Source: SIG452 sp045541975 (GTDB lineage Bacteria > Bacillota > Clostridia > UMGS1840). Taken from it: a stretch of 64,000 nucleotides of DNA. The stretch is taken from NCBI GenBank assembly GCA_045541975.1, contig JAZQKB010000041.1:1-64000 (forward strand). The letters run 5' to 3'. The position numbers and the translations under genes are program-made. Below the pieces are notes generated by a model, which had not been told where the DNA came from, made no database searches, and saw only the letters and a program-made list of their open reading frames with translations. The stretch's first letter is position 1. Each line of letters opens with the position of its first letter. Positions 16,333 to 26,024 of the stretch are shown here, one piece after another.

Positions 16333-18261
16333 ATGAAAACCATGAAAAGAATTCTCGCGTTACTATTAGTAGCGACCATGGCTCTTTCTCTGGCAGCTTG
16401 CGGATCAAGCAAACAGAGACAGGCAGCAACAGTTGAGTTTGACGAAAACGGCAACTACATCGTGCCGGACAGACACCTCGAAATCATTGGTTGGAACACT
16501 CAGGGTACTGACTACGCTATGGGTGCTGACCTTGGCTTCAAAGACGTTACCGCTGATTGGCTGGAAGCAAGAACCAACGTTTCCTACAAAAACATCTATG
16601 GTAATGACAACGGTTCCTGGGATGCGAAGCTGACCAGACTGGTAACCGGTAAAAACATGCCCGATGTTGTGTTCTGTGGCGCTTTCCAGGGTCCTGCACA
16701 CTTCAACAAATTAGACGAGATGAACGTTCTGTATCATCTGACTCCCGAAATGATTCAGAAAGTTGCTCCCAACCTGTGGGCAAGAACTCCTCAGGATTGT
16801 TGGGATGCTTTCACCGTAACCAGAGACGGCGAAACCTACATCACCGGTATTCCTTACAACATTCATGTAAGCTATGATGAACCCTTCTACGCTCAGACCG
16901 CAGAATTTGAACCTTACGCTGAAGAAGATGTTCAGTACATCAGAGAAACTCAGTTAAAATATGAAACTGACGTTACCTTCTTATCTACACAGTGCTTATA
17001 TGTTCGTGATGACATTTTAAAAGACTTCTTCCCCGAAGCAAAAACCTATGACGAATTAGTTGAAATCTTAGAAGAAACCAACGCTCCTTTAGGCGACATT
17101 ATGCTGGACGTTCCGATTTATTCTACTGAAGAATTAGTAGACTTTATGTATGCAATCCAGGCAAAAGGCTATAAAGAAGGCGGCAAAACCGTGTATCCCT
17201 TCGGTTACAACGGTGGTGACAACTGGTTAGCATTATCTCAGTTCGGTTCCGAATTAATGGGTTACAAAAACCACAACTATTCCGGTACCATCAACTGGAA
17301 CACCAAACGTTACGAATTATTCTTACTGTCTGACATCGTTAAAGAATCTGCAAGACTGCAGAACCAGATGTTAAACGACGAAGTTATCGAATCTGAATCC
17401 TTAGCACAGCCCACCAACTTATATCAGGAAAAAGTATTAAACGGTCAGTATGCAATCGCTGCAATCAACGCATTCAGCCAGGTTGGTATCGTAAATGACC
17501 AGCTGGAAGAAATGGGCAAAACCTTCAGATATCGTCCCTTAATCATGCAGATTCCTAACCATCCGGATTATCCTGCATTCACTGAAAAAACCATGTGGAT
17601 GAACTCTCTGGCTATGACCACCACTATGACCGAAGCTGACGTTTATCAGTACTTATACTGGATTGATTCTCAGTACACTACCGAATGGGAAGAAATCGCA
17701 GCTTGGGGTTCCCAGTCCGATGAATTATGGCACTATGAAACTGACGAAAACGGTCGTCAGATCAGAAAATTCAATGACGAAAGATTCAACCAGGAATTCT
17801 TAGACCTGGATGACACTGCATTAGCTGATGGCGAAACCTTAGGTTTAGGTGATACCTCCGGTTCCGAATTCCCCGTTTATCCGCTTTCCACCACTAAATG
17901 GAACCACTTAATTTACAACAGGGGTTACGTTTATTCTGAAACCGGTGATGGTGGCTTCAGATTCCCGCCTGAAAGCGAACACGTTAAAAACGTTGTTGCA
18001 TATCCGCCCACTCAGATTTGGTCTTCCATCTATGCTGATATTCCGGAAGTTGTTGATTTCTGGTCTACCAGAGAACAGTGGGAATCCAAAACCCGTATCG
18101 CTTTAGGTGCAAAACCCGGCGAATTTGAAACCAGATGGGCTGAATTAGAAGCTTGTATCGAAGGTATTGTTGATATCGAAGCATTTGAAGATGCTTGTAC
18201 CGCAGCAGCAGTTCCCTACATGGAAGCTTTAGGCGCAATTGAAACCGCTCCTGAATCCTAA
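16333..18261 (+). CDS. Extracellular solute-binding lipoprotein, LplA-like
   Basis: 642 residues, at the large end for this class. A type II signal ends with lipobox LSLAAC (Cys about 23). The mature part is a two-lobed periplasmic-binding-like fold typical of LplA proteins: an N-lobe containing LTRLVTGKNMPDVVFCG and a C-lobe rich in Trp and Tyr suited to stacking on sugars. It captures oligosaccharides at the membrane for the two permeases upstream. Codon use is very biased (Thr ACC, Asn AAC, Gly GGT, Leu TTA), suggesting high expression. The substrate is not identifiable; long SBPs of this class are known for oligosaccharides from pectin or host glycans. Confidence 0.93.
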   Translation: MKTMKRILALLLVATMALSLAACGSSKQRQAATVEFDENGNYIVPDRHLEIIGWNTQGTDYAMGADLGFKDVTADWLEARTNVSYKNIYGNDNGSWDAKLTRLVTGKNMPDVVFCGAFQGPAHFNKLDEMNVLYHLTPEMIQKVAPNLWARTPQDCWDAFTVTRDGETYITGIPYNIHVSYDEPFYAQTAEFEPYAEEDVQYIRETQLKYETDVTFLSTQCLYVRDDILKDFFPEAKTYDELVEILEETNAPLGDIMLDVPIYSTEELVDFMYAIQAKGYKEGGKTVYPFGYNGGDNWLALSQFGSELMGYKNHNYSGTINWNTKRYELFLLSDIVKESARLQNQMLNDEVIESESLAQPTNLYQEKVLNGQYAIAAINAFSQVGIVNDQLEEMGKTFRYRPLIMQIPNHPDYPAFTEKTMWMNSLAMTTTMTEADVYQYLYWIDSQYTTEWEEIAAWGSQSDELWHYETDENGRQIRKFNDERFNQEFLDLDDTALADGETLGLGDTSGSEFPVYPLSTTKWNHLIYNRGYVYSETGDGGFRFPPESEHVKNVVAYPPTQIWSSIYADIPEVVDFWSTREQWESKTRIALGAKPGEFETRWAELEACIEGIVDIEAFEDACTAAAVPYMEALGAIETAPES

Positions 18262-18317
18262 ATCCTAAATCATACTAAAATTTCTAACCACACAACAGAA
18301 AATATGAGGAAGAATTT

Positions 18318-21300
18318 ATGAAGTTAATGAAAAAATCGTTCTGTCTGCTGTTAGCACTGATGATGTTGTTTAGCATCTCCATCATTGCTCATGCAGAAGA
18401 ATCAACTCCTTTTAAACAGCATAATCTTCCGGGCACAATTAATATGGCAGACTTCGACTTGGGTGGCCCTGGCGTGGGCCACTCAAGAATGAATGGTTCC
18501 ACGGAAGCATGGGCGGAAGATTACCGTGACGATGCTACCTTAAACTTTTATACCAGCCCGGTTCTTCACATGGGTTCTATGCCTCCCATGTGGTATCAGT
18601 ACACTGTTAACGTAACCAAACCAGGTACTTACGATGTGTACGGTAGTGCTGCAGCAATGTACGGTGTAACCTTTGGTGTTACCGTAGACGGTGTGTTTGC
18701 AGGTGAAGGCTCTATTTCTGCCAGCGGAAACTGGTCCAACTTCTGGAGCGGCAAAGTTGCTACCGTTGAAATGACTGCAGGTAAGCATGTCATCAGAATT
18801 GACCACACCGGTGCAGGTGCTAATATTTATGAATTACGCTTTGAATATATGGGCGAAGTTTCTAAAATCAACTTAGCTCCTACCGAAGGCCCCTACCGTT
18901 TCCACTATCTGCCCACCAGAATTCAGGCAGAAGACTTCGACGTGGATAATTTCTACAGTGTAGATGGCGAAGGTAACGGTAGTTCCGATTACCGCAAAAA
19001 ATCCGTGATGGACTTAAATGTTGACGAATATGAAGAGCTGGAAGACGACGTTTGGTATGAATACGAAAAGACTTCTCTTGCTCTGAAAAAAGGCGAATTT
19101 GTTACTTATACCGTAAACGTTGAAAACGCAGGTGCATATGCGCTGGCAATTAATGCAATCAAAAACAGTAGCATTACCGCATATTTAGATGGCATTGAAT
19201 TAGCAGTAGCAGATGTTGCCGGCTGTACCTATAGAAACAGCCAGGAAATTGCAACTGTATGGGTTCCCGAAGGCGAACATCAGTTGAAAATTTTCTGTCA
19301 TGACAAATCCGCAGAAATCGATTTCATCAATTTCTTAGAAACTGATGAACCCAGCTACAAACTGGACGATTTCAAACAGGATACCGAAGAAGAAACTGAG
19401 GAAGTTAAACTTCTGGCAAATGTTTATAAAGACATTTATGTTGCTCCCAACGGAAGCGACGAAAATGACGGTTCCAAAGCAGCTCCCTTTGCTACCTGGC
19501 AGAGAGCAAACGAAGAAGTGCAGAAATACAATGCTGAAATGACCGGCGATATCGTGGTTCATTTTGCAGGCGGTAACTATCCCGTGAAAGAAATGATGAC
19601 CATGGACGAAAAAATCAGCGGTAAAAACGGCTATAAAGTAATTTACAAAGGCGACGAGCTGTTAAATCCCCCGGTATTCAACGGTGGTACCCAGATTACC
19701 GGCTGGCAGCCTCAGGAAGGCTCTCCCATTTGGGTTGCAGATGCAAGCCATGTGGAAGATACCAGAAATATGTATGTAAACGAATTTCCGGCAGTTTTGG
19801 CAAAGAGCCGTTACCGTTACACAGCTTCCGAATTATATAAAATTGAAGGAAGCAAATACGATTCCGACGGTTTAGTAGTTCCTTTAACCAACTTCCCGAA
19901 AAAGCTGACTCATCCGGAAGATATGATGATTGTTTGGCCCATTCTTTGGACCACCTCCAGAACCCCGGTTGAGACTGCGTTTTATAGCGATACCGCAGTT
20001 ACCTTTAAAATGACTCAGCCTACATGGACTTGTGCTACCAGCTTAGGTGGAATGGGCCATCTGGATGTTGACCCGTCTGATGCATTCTACCTGGAAAATG
20101 CAATTGAATTGCTGGACGAACCTGGTGAATTTTTCTTTGATAAATATGCAAAGAAAATTTACTACTATCCCTATCAGGAAGAAGATATGACCACTGCAGA
20201 CGTTTGGGTTTCCACTACCGAAAAACTGCTCAATATGTCCGGTAGCTCCTTGCAGAGTAAGGTACAGAACGTGGAATTTAATAACTTAAGATTCCAGTAT
20301 GGCGCATGGAATGAAATTTCCAAAACCGGTATGAAGGAAAACCAGACTGACCAATATCTGATCGCAAGCACCAACGATGCAATCTGGCACAAGGAAATTA
20401 TGAAACCTGCACAGGTTACCATCGAAGCTGCACAGTATATTGACATTAAAAACTGCGAATTTGTAAACTTAGGTTCCAACTGTCTGAACATGACCAACGG
20501 TGTTTTAAATTCCAACGTAGTTGGTAACTTATTCAGAGACAGCGCTGCAACCGGTCTGGTTGTTGGTAACTGGAACCATAAGGTTGAGCTTAACGACGAT
20601 CAGGAAAGATGTGAATACATCACCGTTTCCAACAACTTATTCCACCGTGTGGCATATGAACATTGTGGATCTGCTGCATTGGCAGTTTACTATCCGGCAC
20701 ACACCGTGATTGAACATAATGACGTTCGTGACGTTCCCTACACCGGTATCTCCGTTGGTTGGGGTTGGGGTGCTTGGAACCCGCCGGAAGTAAGAGATAT
20801 TCACGTGTTATCCAACTACGTGGAAAACGTTACTTCTCAGAACTTTGACGGTGCCCATATCTACACCTTGGGCAGAATGGAAGAATCCACCATTAAATAC
20901 AATCACTTAGTGGATTCCGGCGATACCCGTGGCGGTATTTACTTGGACGAAGCTAGTGCAGCGATTACTGTTGAAGAAAACGTTGTTCAGCGTGCAGCAA
21001 ACCCCATCTTTGCACGTGCCGGCGCAATCATCAGAGATATTTACGCAAACAATAACTATGTTGATACCGATTACACCGGCTTCACTGCAGAAACAGAAGA
21101 TTCTCACAGAAACAGAATTGATGTTACCTACCATATTTTAGATGGTAAATGGCCCGCAAGAGCACAGGAAATTATGGCTGACGCAGGCTTAGAAGACCAG
21201 TACAGCCATCTGTTAAAAGAAGCAGAATATCCCGAATGGAGAGTTTTTGCTTGGGAATATAACCCGGATGACTTATATCAGGTAGGCGTAATTCCGGACG

Positions 21301-22241
21301 TAAACCGTTGGGTATTAGGTCAGGAATATGATGATTTCTTTGAAATCAGCCATTCCAAACCCACCGTGTATGCAGGCGGTCACTTAGGTGACACCAAACC
21401 CGGTGAATGGGTATCCTTTAATGTTCACGTTGAAGATGAAGGCAACTACAAACTGTCTATCCGTGGTTCCGATGGTTGGACCGGCGGTGAAGAATGTACT
21501 GCAAAGCTGACTCTGGATGATGAAGTTATCGCAGATGGCTTTGTTATCAAACGTGGCGGTTGGGATTTGAAAAACTTTGAAGTTGGCAATGTATACTTAA
21601 CCAAAGGCGACCACGTCTTCAAAATGGAAGTTCAGGGTAATGACTGGATGGTCGGCGGCTTCATCTTTGATAGCGGTAAGCTGTTACCCGATGATCCCAA
21701 TTATGATGAAGGTATGCTGGTAGACCAGGCAACCTTCGTGGAACGCTTCTCCGAAGGCTTCCAGGATATTGATGATCACTGGGCATACTACAACATTCTT
21801 GACATGACTGATGCAGGCTACATCAAAGGATACGACGCAAAAACCTTTGGTCCCGATGATGCAGTTACCTTACATCAGGCTTGTATGTTAACCTTAAGAG
21901 TTATGAACGACACTTCTGATGACACCAACTGGAAAGAACAGGCTGCCCAACAGGGTATGCTCAAATCCGTAAACGAAGCGGATGCTCCTGTTTCCAGAGA
22001 ACGTTTCATCGACATCCTGATGAAAGCATACAAACAGGTTGTTGGCAACTATACCATCGTGGTTGACAAAGAATACTGCTCTGATGCCAATGCAATTGCT
22101 GATCAGTACCGCAATGCTATCTACGGTGCAATTGATCAGGAACTGATTGAAGGCTATGAAGACGGCACCTTCCGTCCGCAGAATACCTTAACCAGAGCAG
22201 AAGCAACTACCGTATTATATCGTTTTACCGATAAATTCTAA
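18318..22241 (+). CDS. Giant secreted beta-helix (GH141-like) protein with CBMs and C-terminal SLH repeats
   Basis: 1307 residues. Order: signal peptide (1-27, ending AHAEE), two beta-sandwich binding-like modules (about 30-175 and 195-350; VKPGTYDV-type CBM6/35 patterns), a right-handed parallel beta-helix region (about 370-960; starts DIYVAPNGSDENDGS), another binding-like module (about 1010-1120), and SLH repeats (about 1145-1307; FQDIDDHWAYYNILDM and IEGYEDGTFRPQNTLTRAE). The helix has the blocks PYTGISVGWGWG and RGGIYLDEAS. From memory these match the GH141 pattern (a family with fucosidase and xylanase activities); this needs a search. SLH repeats should bind it to cell-wall pyruvylated polymer, making it the cell-bound enzyme of the locus. 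Confidence 0.85.
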   Translation: MKLMKKSFCLLLALMMLFSISIIAHAEESTPFKQHNLPGTINMADFDLGGPGVGHSRMNGSTEAWAEDYRDDATLNFYTSPVLHMGSMPPMWYQYTVNVTKPGTYDVYGSAAAMYGVTFGVTVDGVFAGEGSISASGNWSNFWSGKVATVEMTAGKHVIRIDHTGAGANIYELRFEYMGEVSKINLAPTEGPYRFHYLPTRIQAEDFDVDNFYSVDGEGNGSSDYRKKSVMDLNVDEYEELEDDVWYEYEKTSLALKKGEFVTYTVNVENAGAYALAINAIKNSSITAYLDGIELAVADVAGCTYRNSQEIATVWVPEGEHQLKIFCHDKSAEIDFINFLETDEPSYKLDDFKQDTEEETEEVKLLANVYKDIYVAPNGSDENDGSKAAPFATWQRANEEVQKYNAEMTGDIVVHFAGGNYPVKEMMTMDEKISGKNGYKVIYKGDELLNPPVFNGGTQITGWQPQEGSPIWVADASHVEDTRNMYVNEFPAVLAKSRYRYTASELYKIEGSKYDSDGLVVPLTNFPKKLTHPEDMMIVWPILWTTSRTPVETAFYSDTAVTFKMTQPTWTCATSLGGMGHLDVDPSDAFYLENAIELLDEPGEFFFDKYAKKIYYYPYQEEDMTTADVWVSTTEKLLNMSGSSLQSKVQNVEFNNLRFQYGAWNEISKTGMKENQTDQYLIASTNDAIWHKEIMKPAQVTIEAAQYIDIKNCEFVNLGSNCLNMTNGVLNSNVVGNLFRDSAATGLVVGNWNHKVELNDDQERCEYITVSNNLFHRVAYEHCGSAALAVYYPAHTVIEHNDVRDVPYTGISVGWGWGAWNPPEVRDIHVLSNYVENVTSQNFDGAHIYTLGRMEESTIKYNHLVDSGDTRGGIYLDEASAAITVEENVVQRAANPIFARAGAIIRDIYANNNYVDTDYTGFTAETEDSHRNRIDVTYHILDGKWPARAQEIMADAGLEDQYSHLLKEAEYPEWRVFAWEYNPDDLYQVGVIPDVNRWVLGQEYDDFFEISHSKPTVYAGGHLGDTKPGEWVSFNVHVEDEGNYKLSIRGSDGWTGGEECTAKLTLDDEVIADGFVIKRGGWDLKNFEVGNVYLTKGDHVFKMEVQGNDWMVGGFIFDSGKLLPDDPNYDEGMLVDQATFVERFSEGFQDIDDHWAYYNILDMTDAGYIKGYDAKTFGPDDAVTLHQACMLTLRVMNDTSDDTNWKEQAAQQGMLKSVNEADAPVSRERFIDILMKAYKQVVGNYTIVVDKEYCSDANAIADQYRNAIYGAIDQELIEGYEDGTFRPQNTLTRAEATTVLYRFTDKF

Positions 22242-22284
22242 TTTATAGTTCCAATTATTTTAGGGCTATCGTAAGAATGAAAAT

Positions 22285-22318
22285 CTCTCCTGTCTTCGGG
22301 GTTTCGGAGGCAGGAGAG
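22285..22318 (+). other. Intercistronic stem-loop
   Basis: CTCTCCTG (22285-22292) pairs with CAGGAGAG (22311-22318), with extra pairing in the loop. No T-run follows, so it is unlikely to terminate; it is followed by TTACGATGTTT, a short motif that recurs after a similar stem-loop near 35370. Confidence 0.5.
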
Positions 22319-22418
22319 TCTCACAGCAAGTTTATACACCCTTACGATGTTTCCGATCTCATTTTTTATTAAAAAAAAAACAAAATAATAAAAAAATTAA
22401 GAAAGGACATCAAGTAAT

Positions 22419-25400
22419 ATGAAAAAACTTATTAGTATTTGCTTAGTACTGTGCATGCTCTTAGGTATGGTAAGCGCATTCCCGGTATCAGCAGCTCTCA
22501 CCTGGCCCGGTGCATACAACGGTTTAGGTGCTGAGTACAAAAACGGCTACGTTTCCACCGTTGGAGACTATGTAGCAGCATTCAGAAAAAGCGGTGCAGA
22601 CGGCACTGCAGAAGCAGGTGTAGACTATCAGGCAACCTCTTCCGATCCCTGGGGTGCCGATGGCGCATTCGTTCAGGTTGTTGGCGACTGGGCTTATTTA
22701 GAAGTTGATATGCCCTACACCGGCGTTTATGTAATGCAGATGCATAACGCCTGGCTTGCTAGCAGTTCCGCTGTTTACCATGTAACCACTGACGAAGGCT
22801 ATGCAGCTGAATTTAACATCACTAACACCGGTTGGTCTTCCGGTTGCGGTCAGGACCAGCCCATCTACTTAAAATCTGGTCTGAACGTGATTAAAGTTGC
22901 TCTGGTTGGCGGCGGCAATGCAATTATCGACGGTCTTGACTTCGGTGCAATGAACGCTACCAGTGCAGAAAAATCCTTAGACTACTTACCTAACGTTAAA
23001 TTAGCAGACGATTTGGTAGTGCCCACTCCGGCACCGACTCCCACTCCGAAGCCGGTTTATCCCGAAGGCTGGGATGGCGTAGTTGAAAATCATCCCGATT
23101 ACAATGCAGATGCAGAAGCATTATACATTGATGCATTCATGCCCAATATGTCTTCTGACGAAGGTATGGAACAGTTTGGTACTGACTGGAGCTATTCAGA
23201 CGAAACCGGTTCTGTTCCCAACAAAGGCCAGGAAGACGGTATCTACTTTACTCCCGGCACCACCGCAACTTACACTTTAACCGTTGCAGAATCCGGCGTA
23301 TATGCTGCACAGATTAAGGTTGGTAACGGTAACGGCACCACCGCACATATGGAGTTGAAAAACACTGTAGGCGGTGTAGAATACATTGCTCGTTATGCAA
23401 TCCCCAACATTGGCTCCTGGGGTGGTCTCTGGACTAACGATGCGAATATTATGAAAGACGATTTGATTTATCTGCAGGCTGGTGCAAACGAAATTACCTT
23501 AACCAACGTTGGCGAAACTGGCGGCGTTGTATACTATGACAGTGACTACGGTCTGTTAAACAACACTGATTTCTACATGACCTATGTTGGTACTACCGAA
23601 GATCCCGATAACACCTGGCCTGAAGGCTGGACCGGTAACGTTCGTAACTGTGCTGACTGGACCGGTAGCTACACCTCTGCCTATGGTGGTAACAACTTAG
23701 CATTAGATTACGATTCTCTGTATATTCCCATTCCCTATACCGAAAACGGTATCGCATTAGACGGCGTTTGGGTAAACTACACTGTAACTGCTCCCGCAGC
23801 AGGTATGTATTTAGTAACTGCAGAAGCTGCTGAAGCTTCCGGTGAACTTACCTTAACCAATCAGAATGGTGATTATGTAATCTTTGATTTGGCAGATGCT
23901 ACTCCCGAATATATTTGGTTAGACGAAGGCGATAACACTATCACTGCTACCGGTAGTGCTGAATTTGTTAGCGCAACCTTCTATCAGCTGAACAATTCTG
24001 ATGACTATCTGTCTCAGAACAAAAACGTAAACGATGTTCCCGAAGTTGCAACTGATCTGACCATTAAACCTTATTCCGACAGAACCAATGACTCTGGCTT
24101 CTATCGTTGGAGCTCTTCCTACGAAGCAGTTGTTCAGTATTCCGGTTCTTCCATGACCTACGATGTAAACTGTGCATTCCCTGGAATTTACAGAGTACAG
24201 GCAAAAATCGGTGGTACCACTGGTCCTAGCTATCCCGTTATCACTATTGATACTGATGCAGACGAAGGGTACCGTGCAAAGCTGGCTACCAGTTATGTAG
24301 ATGACTGGGGTACTTGGAGATCAACCGATGAAAACGGTGCATATCAGTATGTATACTTAAAAGAAGGCGTTAACAAGGTTGTTGTTACCGCAGGCGGCAC
24401 TCACCACGTACTGTGGAGTGTTGAATTTAAACTGTTAAGCGCAGAAGAAGAAGCATCCATCACCATGGATGACTTAACTAAAACTCCTCCGTCTGACCTG
24501 GTAATCAATCCTTATACCGATTCTATCGTTGAAACCGAAAATGTGGACTATCACATGATCAATGGTCGTAACCCGGATAATAAACCCGCTTTAGGTTCTT
24601 CTATCGGTACTCAGTTGATGAGCGGAGAATGGCAGAGATTTGAAGTAACTGCAAAAGTTGCAGGTTACTATCGTGTTGCTACCACCGCTGCAACCTACGA
24701 TGCAGAAGCTACTATTGCAGTAGAAACTGACAATACCATCGCTTCCGTTAAACACGTTACCAGCCCCGATAACTACAGAACTTTTGAAGGCGATGTAGTT
24801 TATCTGGACGAAGGCGTAAACTCCATCTGGGTACAGAACCTCGGTGGCGGTTGGGTATACTTACAGAGAATTACTTTATCTTATGTAGACGACATGACCG
24901 ATGTTACCATTAGAACCTTTGTTCAGGGTCATAACTTCATTGGTGCATCTGCAAATCCTGCAGAAATTACAAAATATACCGTTAGAAATAACTACTACGG
25001 TCTGCACATGGGTGATACCAGCAACACCGGTGCTGATACTGAAGTGTTATCTTACAATGTAACCATTCCTGCAGACGATTACTACGGTTTGGTTATGACT
25101 GCTACGATGCCTCTGACTCCCACTATGAAGGTTACCATGAATAACGGTACTGATGACATCGTAATCTTTGAAGGCGAACCTGCATACTTCGGTAACGAAA
25201 ACGAAGCTAACAGCTTAACCTTAAATGCTGATAAAGTTTATTTAGCAGCTGGTGACTACACCATGACCGTTTCCTACACCGAAAATCCGGATGCAGGCAG
25301 CGACTCTATGATGATGGCTCACGTTCACGGTTATGAATTCACCACTTTAACCCGTCAGGATATGTTCTTAGCTGCTATGCAGGCTGCAGGAACCACTGAT

Positions 25401-25850
25401 GATATCGCGGATGCTTTAGCAGAATTTGAAGATATCATCAAGTCTGAAATTTCCTTAACTCCGGAAACTGACTTCATCTATCCTGAATATGCATACAATG
25501 CATTATTAAACTGCGCTATGCTGGAAAGCGGTTCATACGAAACCTATGATGATGTAAAAACTGCATATGACTTTGCGAAAAATATGATTGCTGTGGCAGA
25601 CGACGGTACCGGTTCCTTAGTTTACACCGTTCAGGTTGGTGACTGGAACGCACAAGATACTATGGTTTTAGTTGCAGTATACGCTGGCGAGCAGTTATAC
25701 ATGATGGGCGAAGGCTATCTGAACTATACTGAAGCTACTGGTACTTATATTCCTGTAGAAGCTACCTTATATGACTATGTTCCTGAAGATGGGGACACTA
25801 TCAAAGTATTCATCTGGGATAGCTTTGACGGATTGAGACCCGTATTCTAA
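22419..25850 (+). CDS. Secreted multi-module binding protein without an obvious catalytic domain
   Basis: 1143 residues with a signal peptide (1-25, ending PVSAA). The first module (about 26-195; opens TWPGAYNGLG, contains the block PYTGVYVMQM, TGWSSGCGQDQPIYL and the closing SLDYLPNVKL) is shared with the two giant proteins downstream. A short Pro-Thr linker (PTPAPTPTPKP) leads to about five more divergent beta-sandwich modules (about 210-900) each ending in a G-x-N-x-I strand pattern, then a helical stretch and a C-terminal Ig-like domain (VFIWDSFDGLRP). No SLH or sortase signal is seen. I do not recognise an enzyme domain; a substrate-capturing or scaffold role is inference from modularity and neighbours. 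Confidence 0.78.
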   Translation: MKKLISICLVLCMLLGMVSAFPVSAALTWPGAYNGLGAEYKNGYVSTVGDYVAAFRKSGADGTAEAGVDYQATSSDPWGADGAFVQVVGDWAYLEVDMPYTGVYVMQMHNAWLASSSAVYHVTTDEGYAAEFNITNTGWSSGCGQDQPIYLKSGLNVIKVALVGGGNAIIDGLDFGAMNATSAEKSLDYLPNVKLADDLVVPTPAPTPTPKPVYPEGWDGVVENHPDYNADAEALYIDAFMPNMSSDEGMEQFGTDWSYSDETGSVPNKGQEDGIYFTPGTTATYTLTVAESGVYAAQIKVGNGNGTTAHMELKNTVGGVEYIARYAIPNIGSWGGLWTNDANIMKDDLIYLQAGANEITLTNVGETGGVVYYDSDYGLLNNTDFYMTYVGTTEDPDNTWPEGWTGNVRNCADWTGSYTSAYGGNNLALDYDSLYIPIPYTENGIALDGVWVNYTVTAPAAGMYLVTAEAAEASGELTLTNQNGDYVIFDLADATPEYIWLDEGDNTITATGSAEFVSATFYQLNNSDDYLSQNKNVNDVPEVATDLTIKPYSDRTNDSGFYRWSSSYEAVVQYSGSSMTYDVNCAFPGIYRVQAKIGGTTGPSYPVITIDTDADEGYRAKLATSYVDDWGTWRSTDENGAYQYVYLKEGVNKVVVTAGGTHHVLWSVEFKLLSAEEEASITMDDLTKTPPSDLVINPYTDSIVETENVDYHMINGRNPDNKPALGSSIGTQLMSGEWQRFEVTAKVAGYYRVATTAATYDAEATIAVETDNTIASVKHVTSPDNYRTFEGDVVYLDEGVNSIWVQNLGGGWVYLQRITLSYVDDMTDVTIRTFVQGHNFIGASANPAEITKYTVRNNYYGLHMGDTSNTGADTEVLSYNVTIPADDYYGLVMTATMPLTPTMKVTMNNGTDDIVIFEGEPAYFGNENEANSLTLNADKVYLAAGDYTMTVSYTENPDAGSDSMMMAHVHGYEFTTLTRQDMFLAAMQAAGTTDDIADALAEFEDIIKSEISLTPETDFIYPEYAYNALLNCAMLESGSYETYDDVKTAYDFAKNMIAVADDGTGSLVYTVQVGDWNAQDTMVLVAVYAGEQLYMMGEGYLNYTEATGTYIPVEATLYDYVPEDGDTIKVFIWDSFDGLRPVF

Positions 25851-25873
25851 AAAATGTTTTAAACAAAAGGACT

Positions 25874-25970
25874 TTGGCAGGAGCGATATGCTCCTGCCAA
25901 CCCTGATGTTTTCTCGTAACTCTATTGAGGAAACATTCTGCAGGCGAATGGGTTTGCAGAATGCTTCCTC
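25874..25970 (+). other. Two perfect or near-perfect stem-loops between giant genes
   Basis: TTGGCAGGAGC (25874-25884) pairs with GCTCCTGCCAA (25890-25900) around GATAT. A second stem pairs GAGGAAACATTCTGCA (25927-25942) with TGCAGAATGCTTCCTC (25955-25970) with one mismatch. Neither has a T-run. They probably separate the mRNAs for differential stability. Confidence 0.55.
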
Positions 25971-26024
25971 TGTAGAATTGCGGCATCTTAGTTAAAAAAA
26001 TCTCAAAGAGAGGTAATTAAAAAA

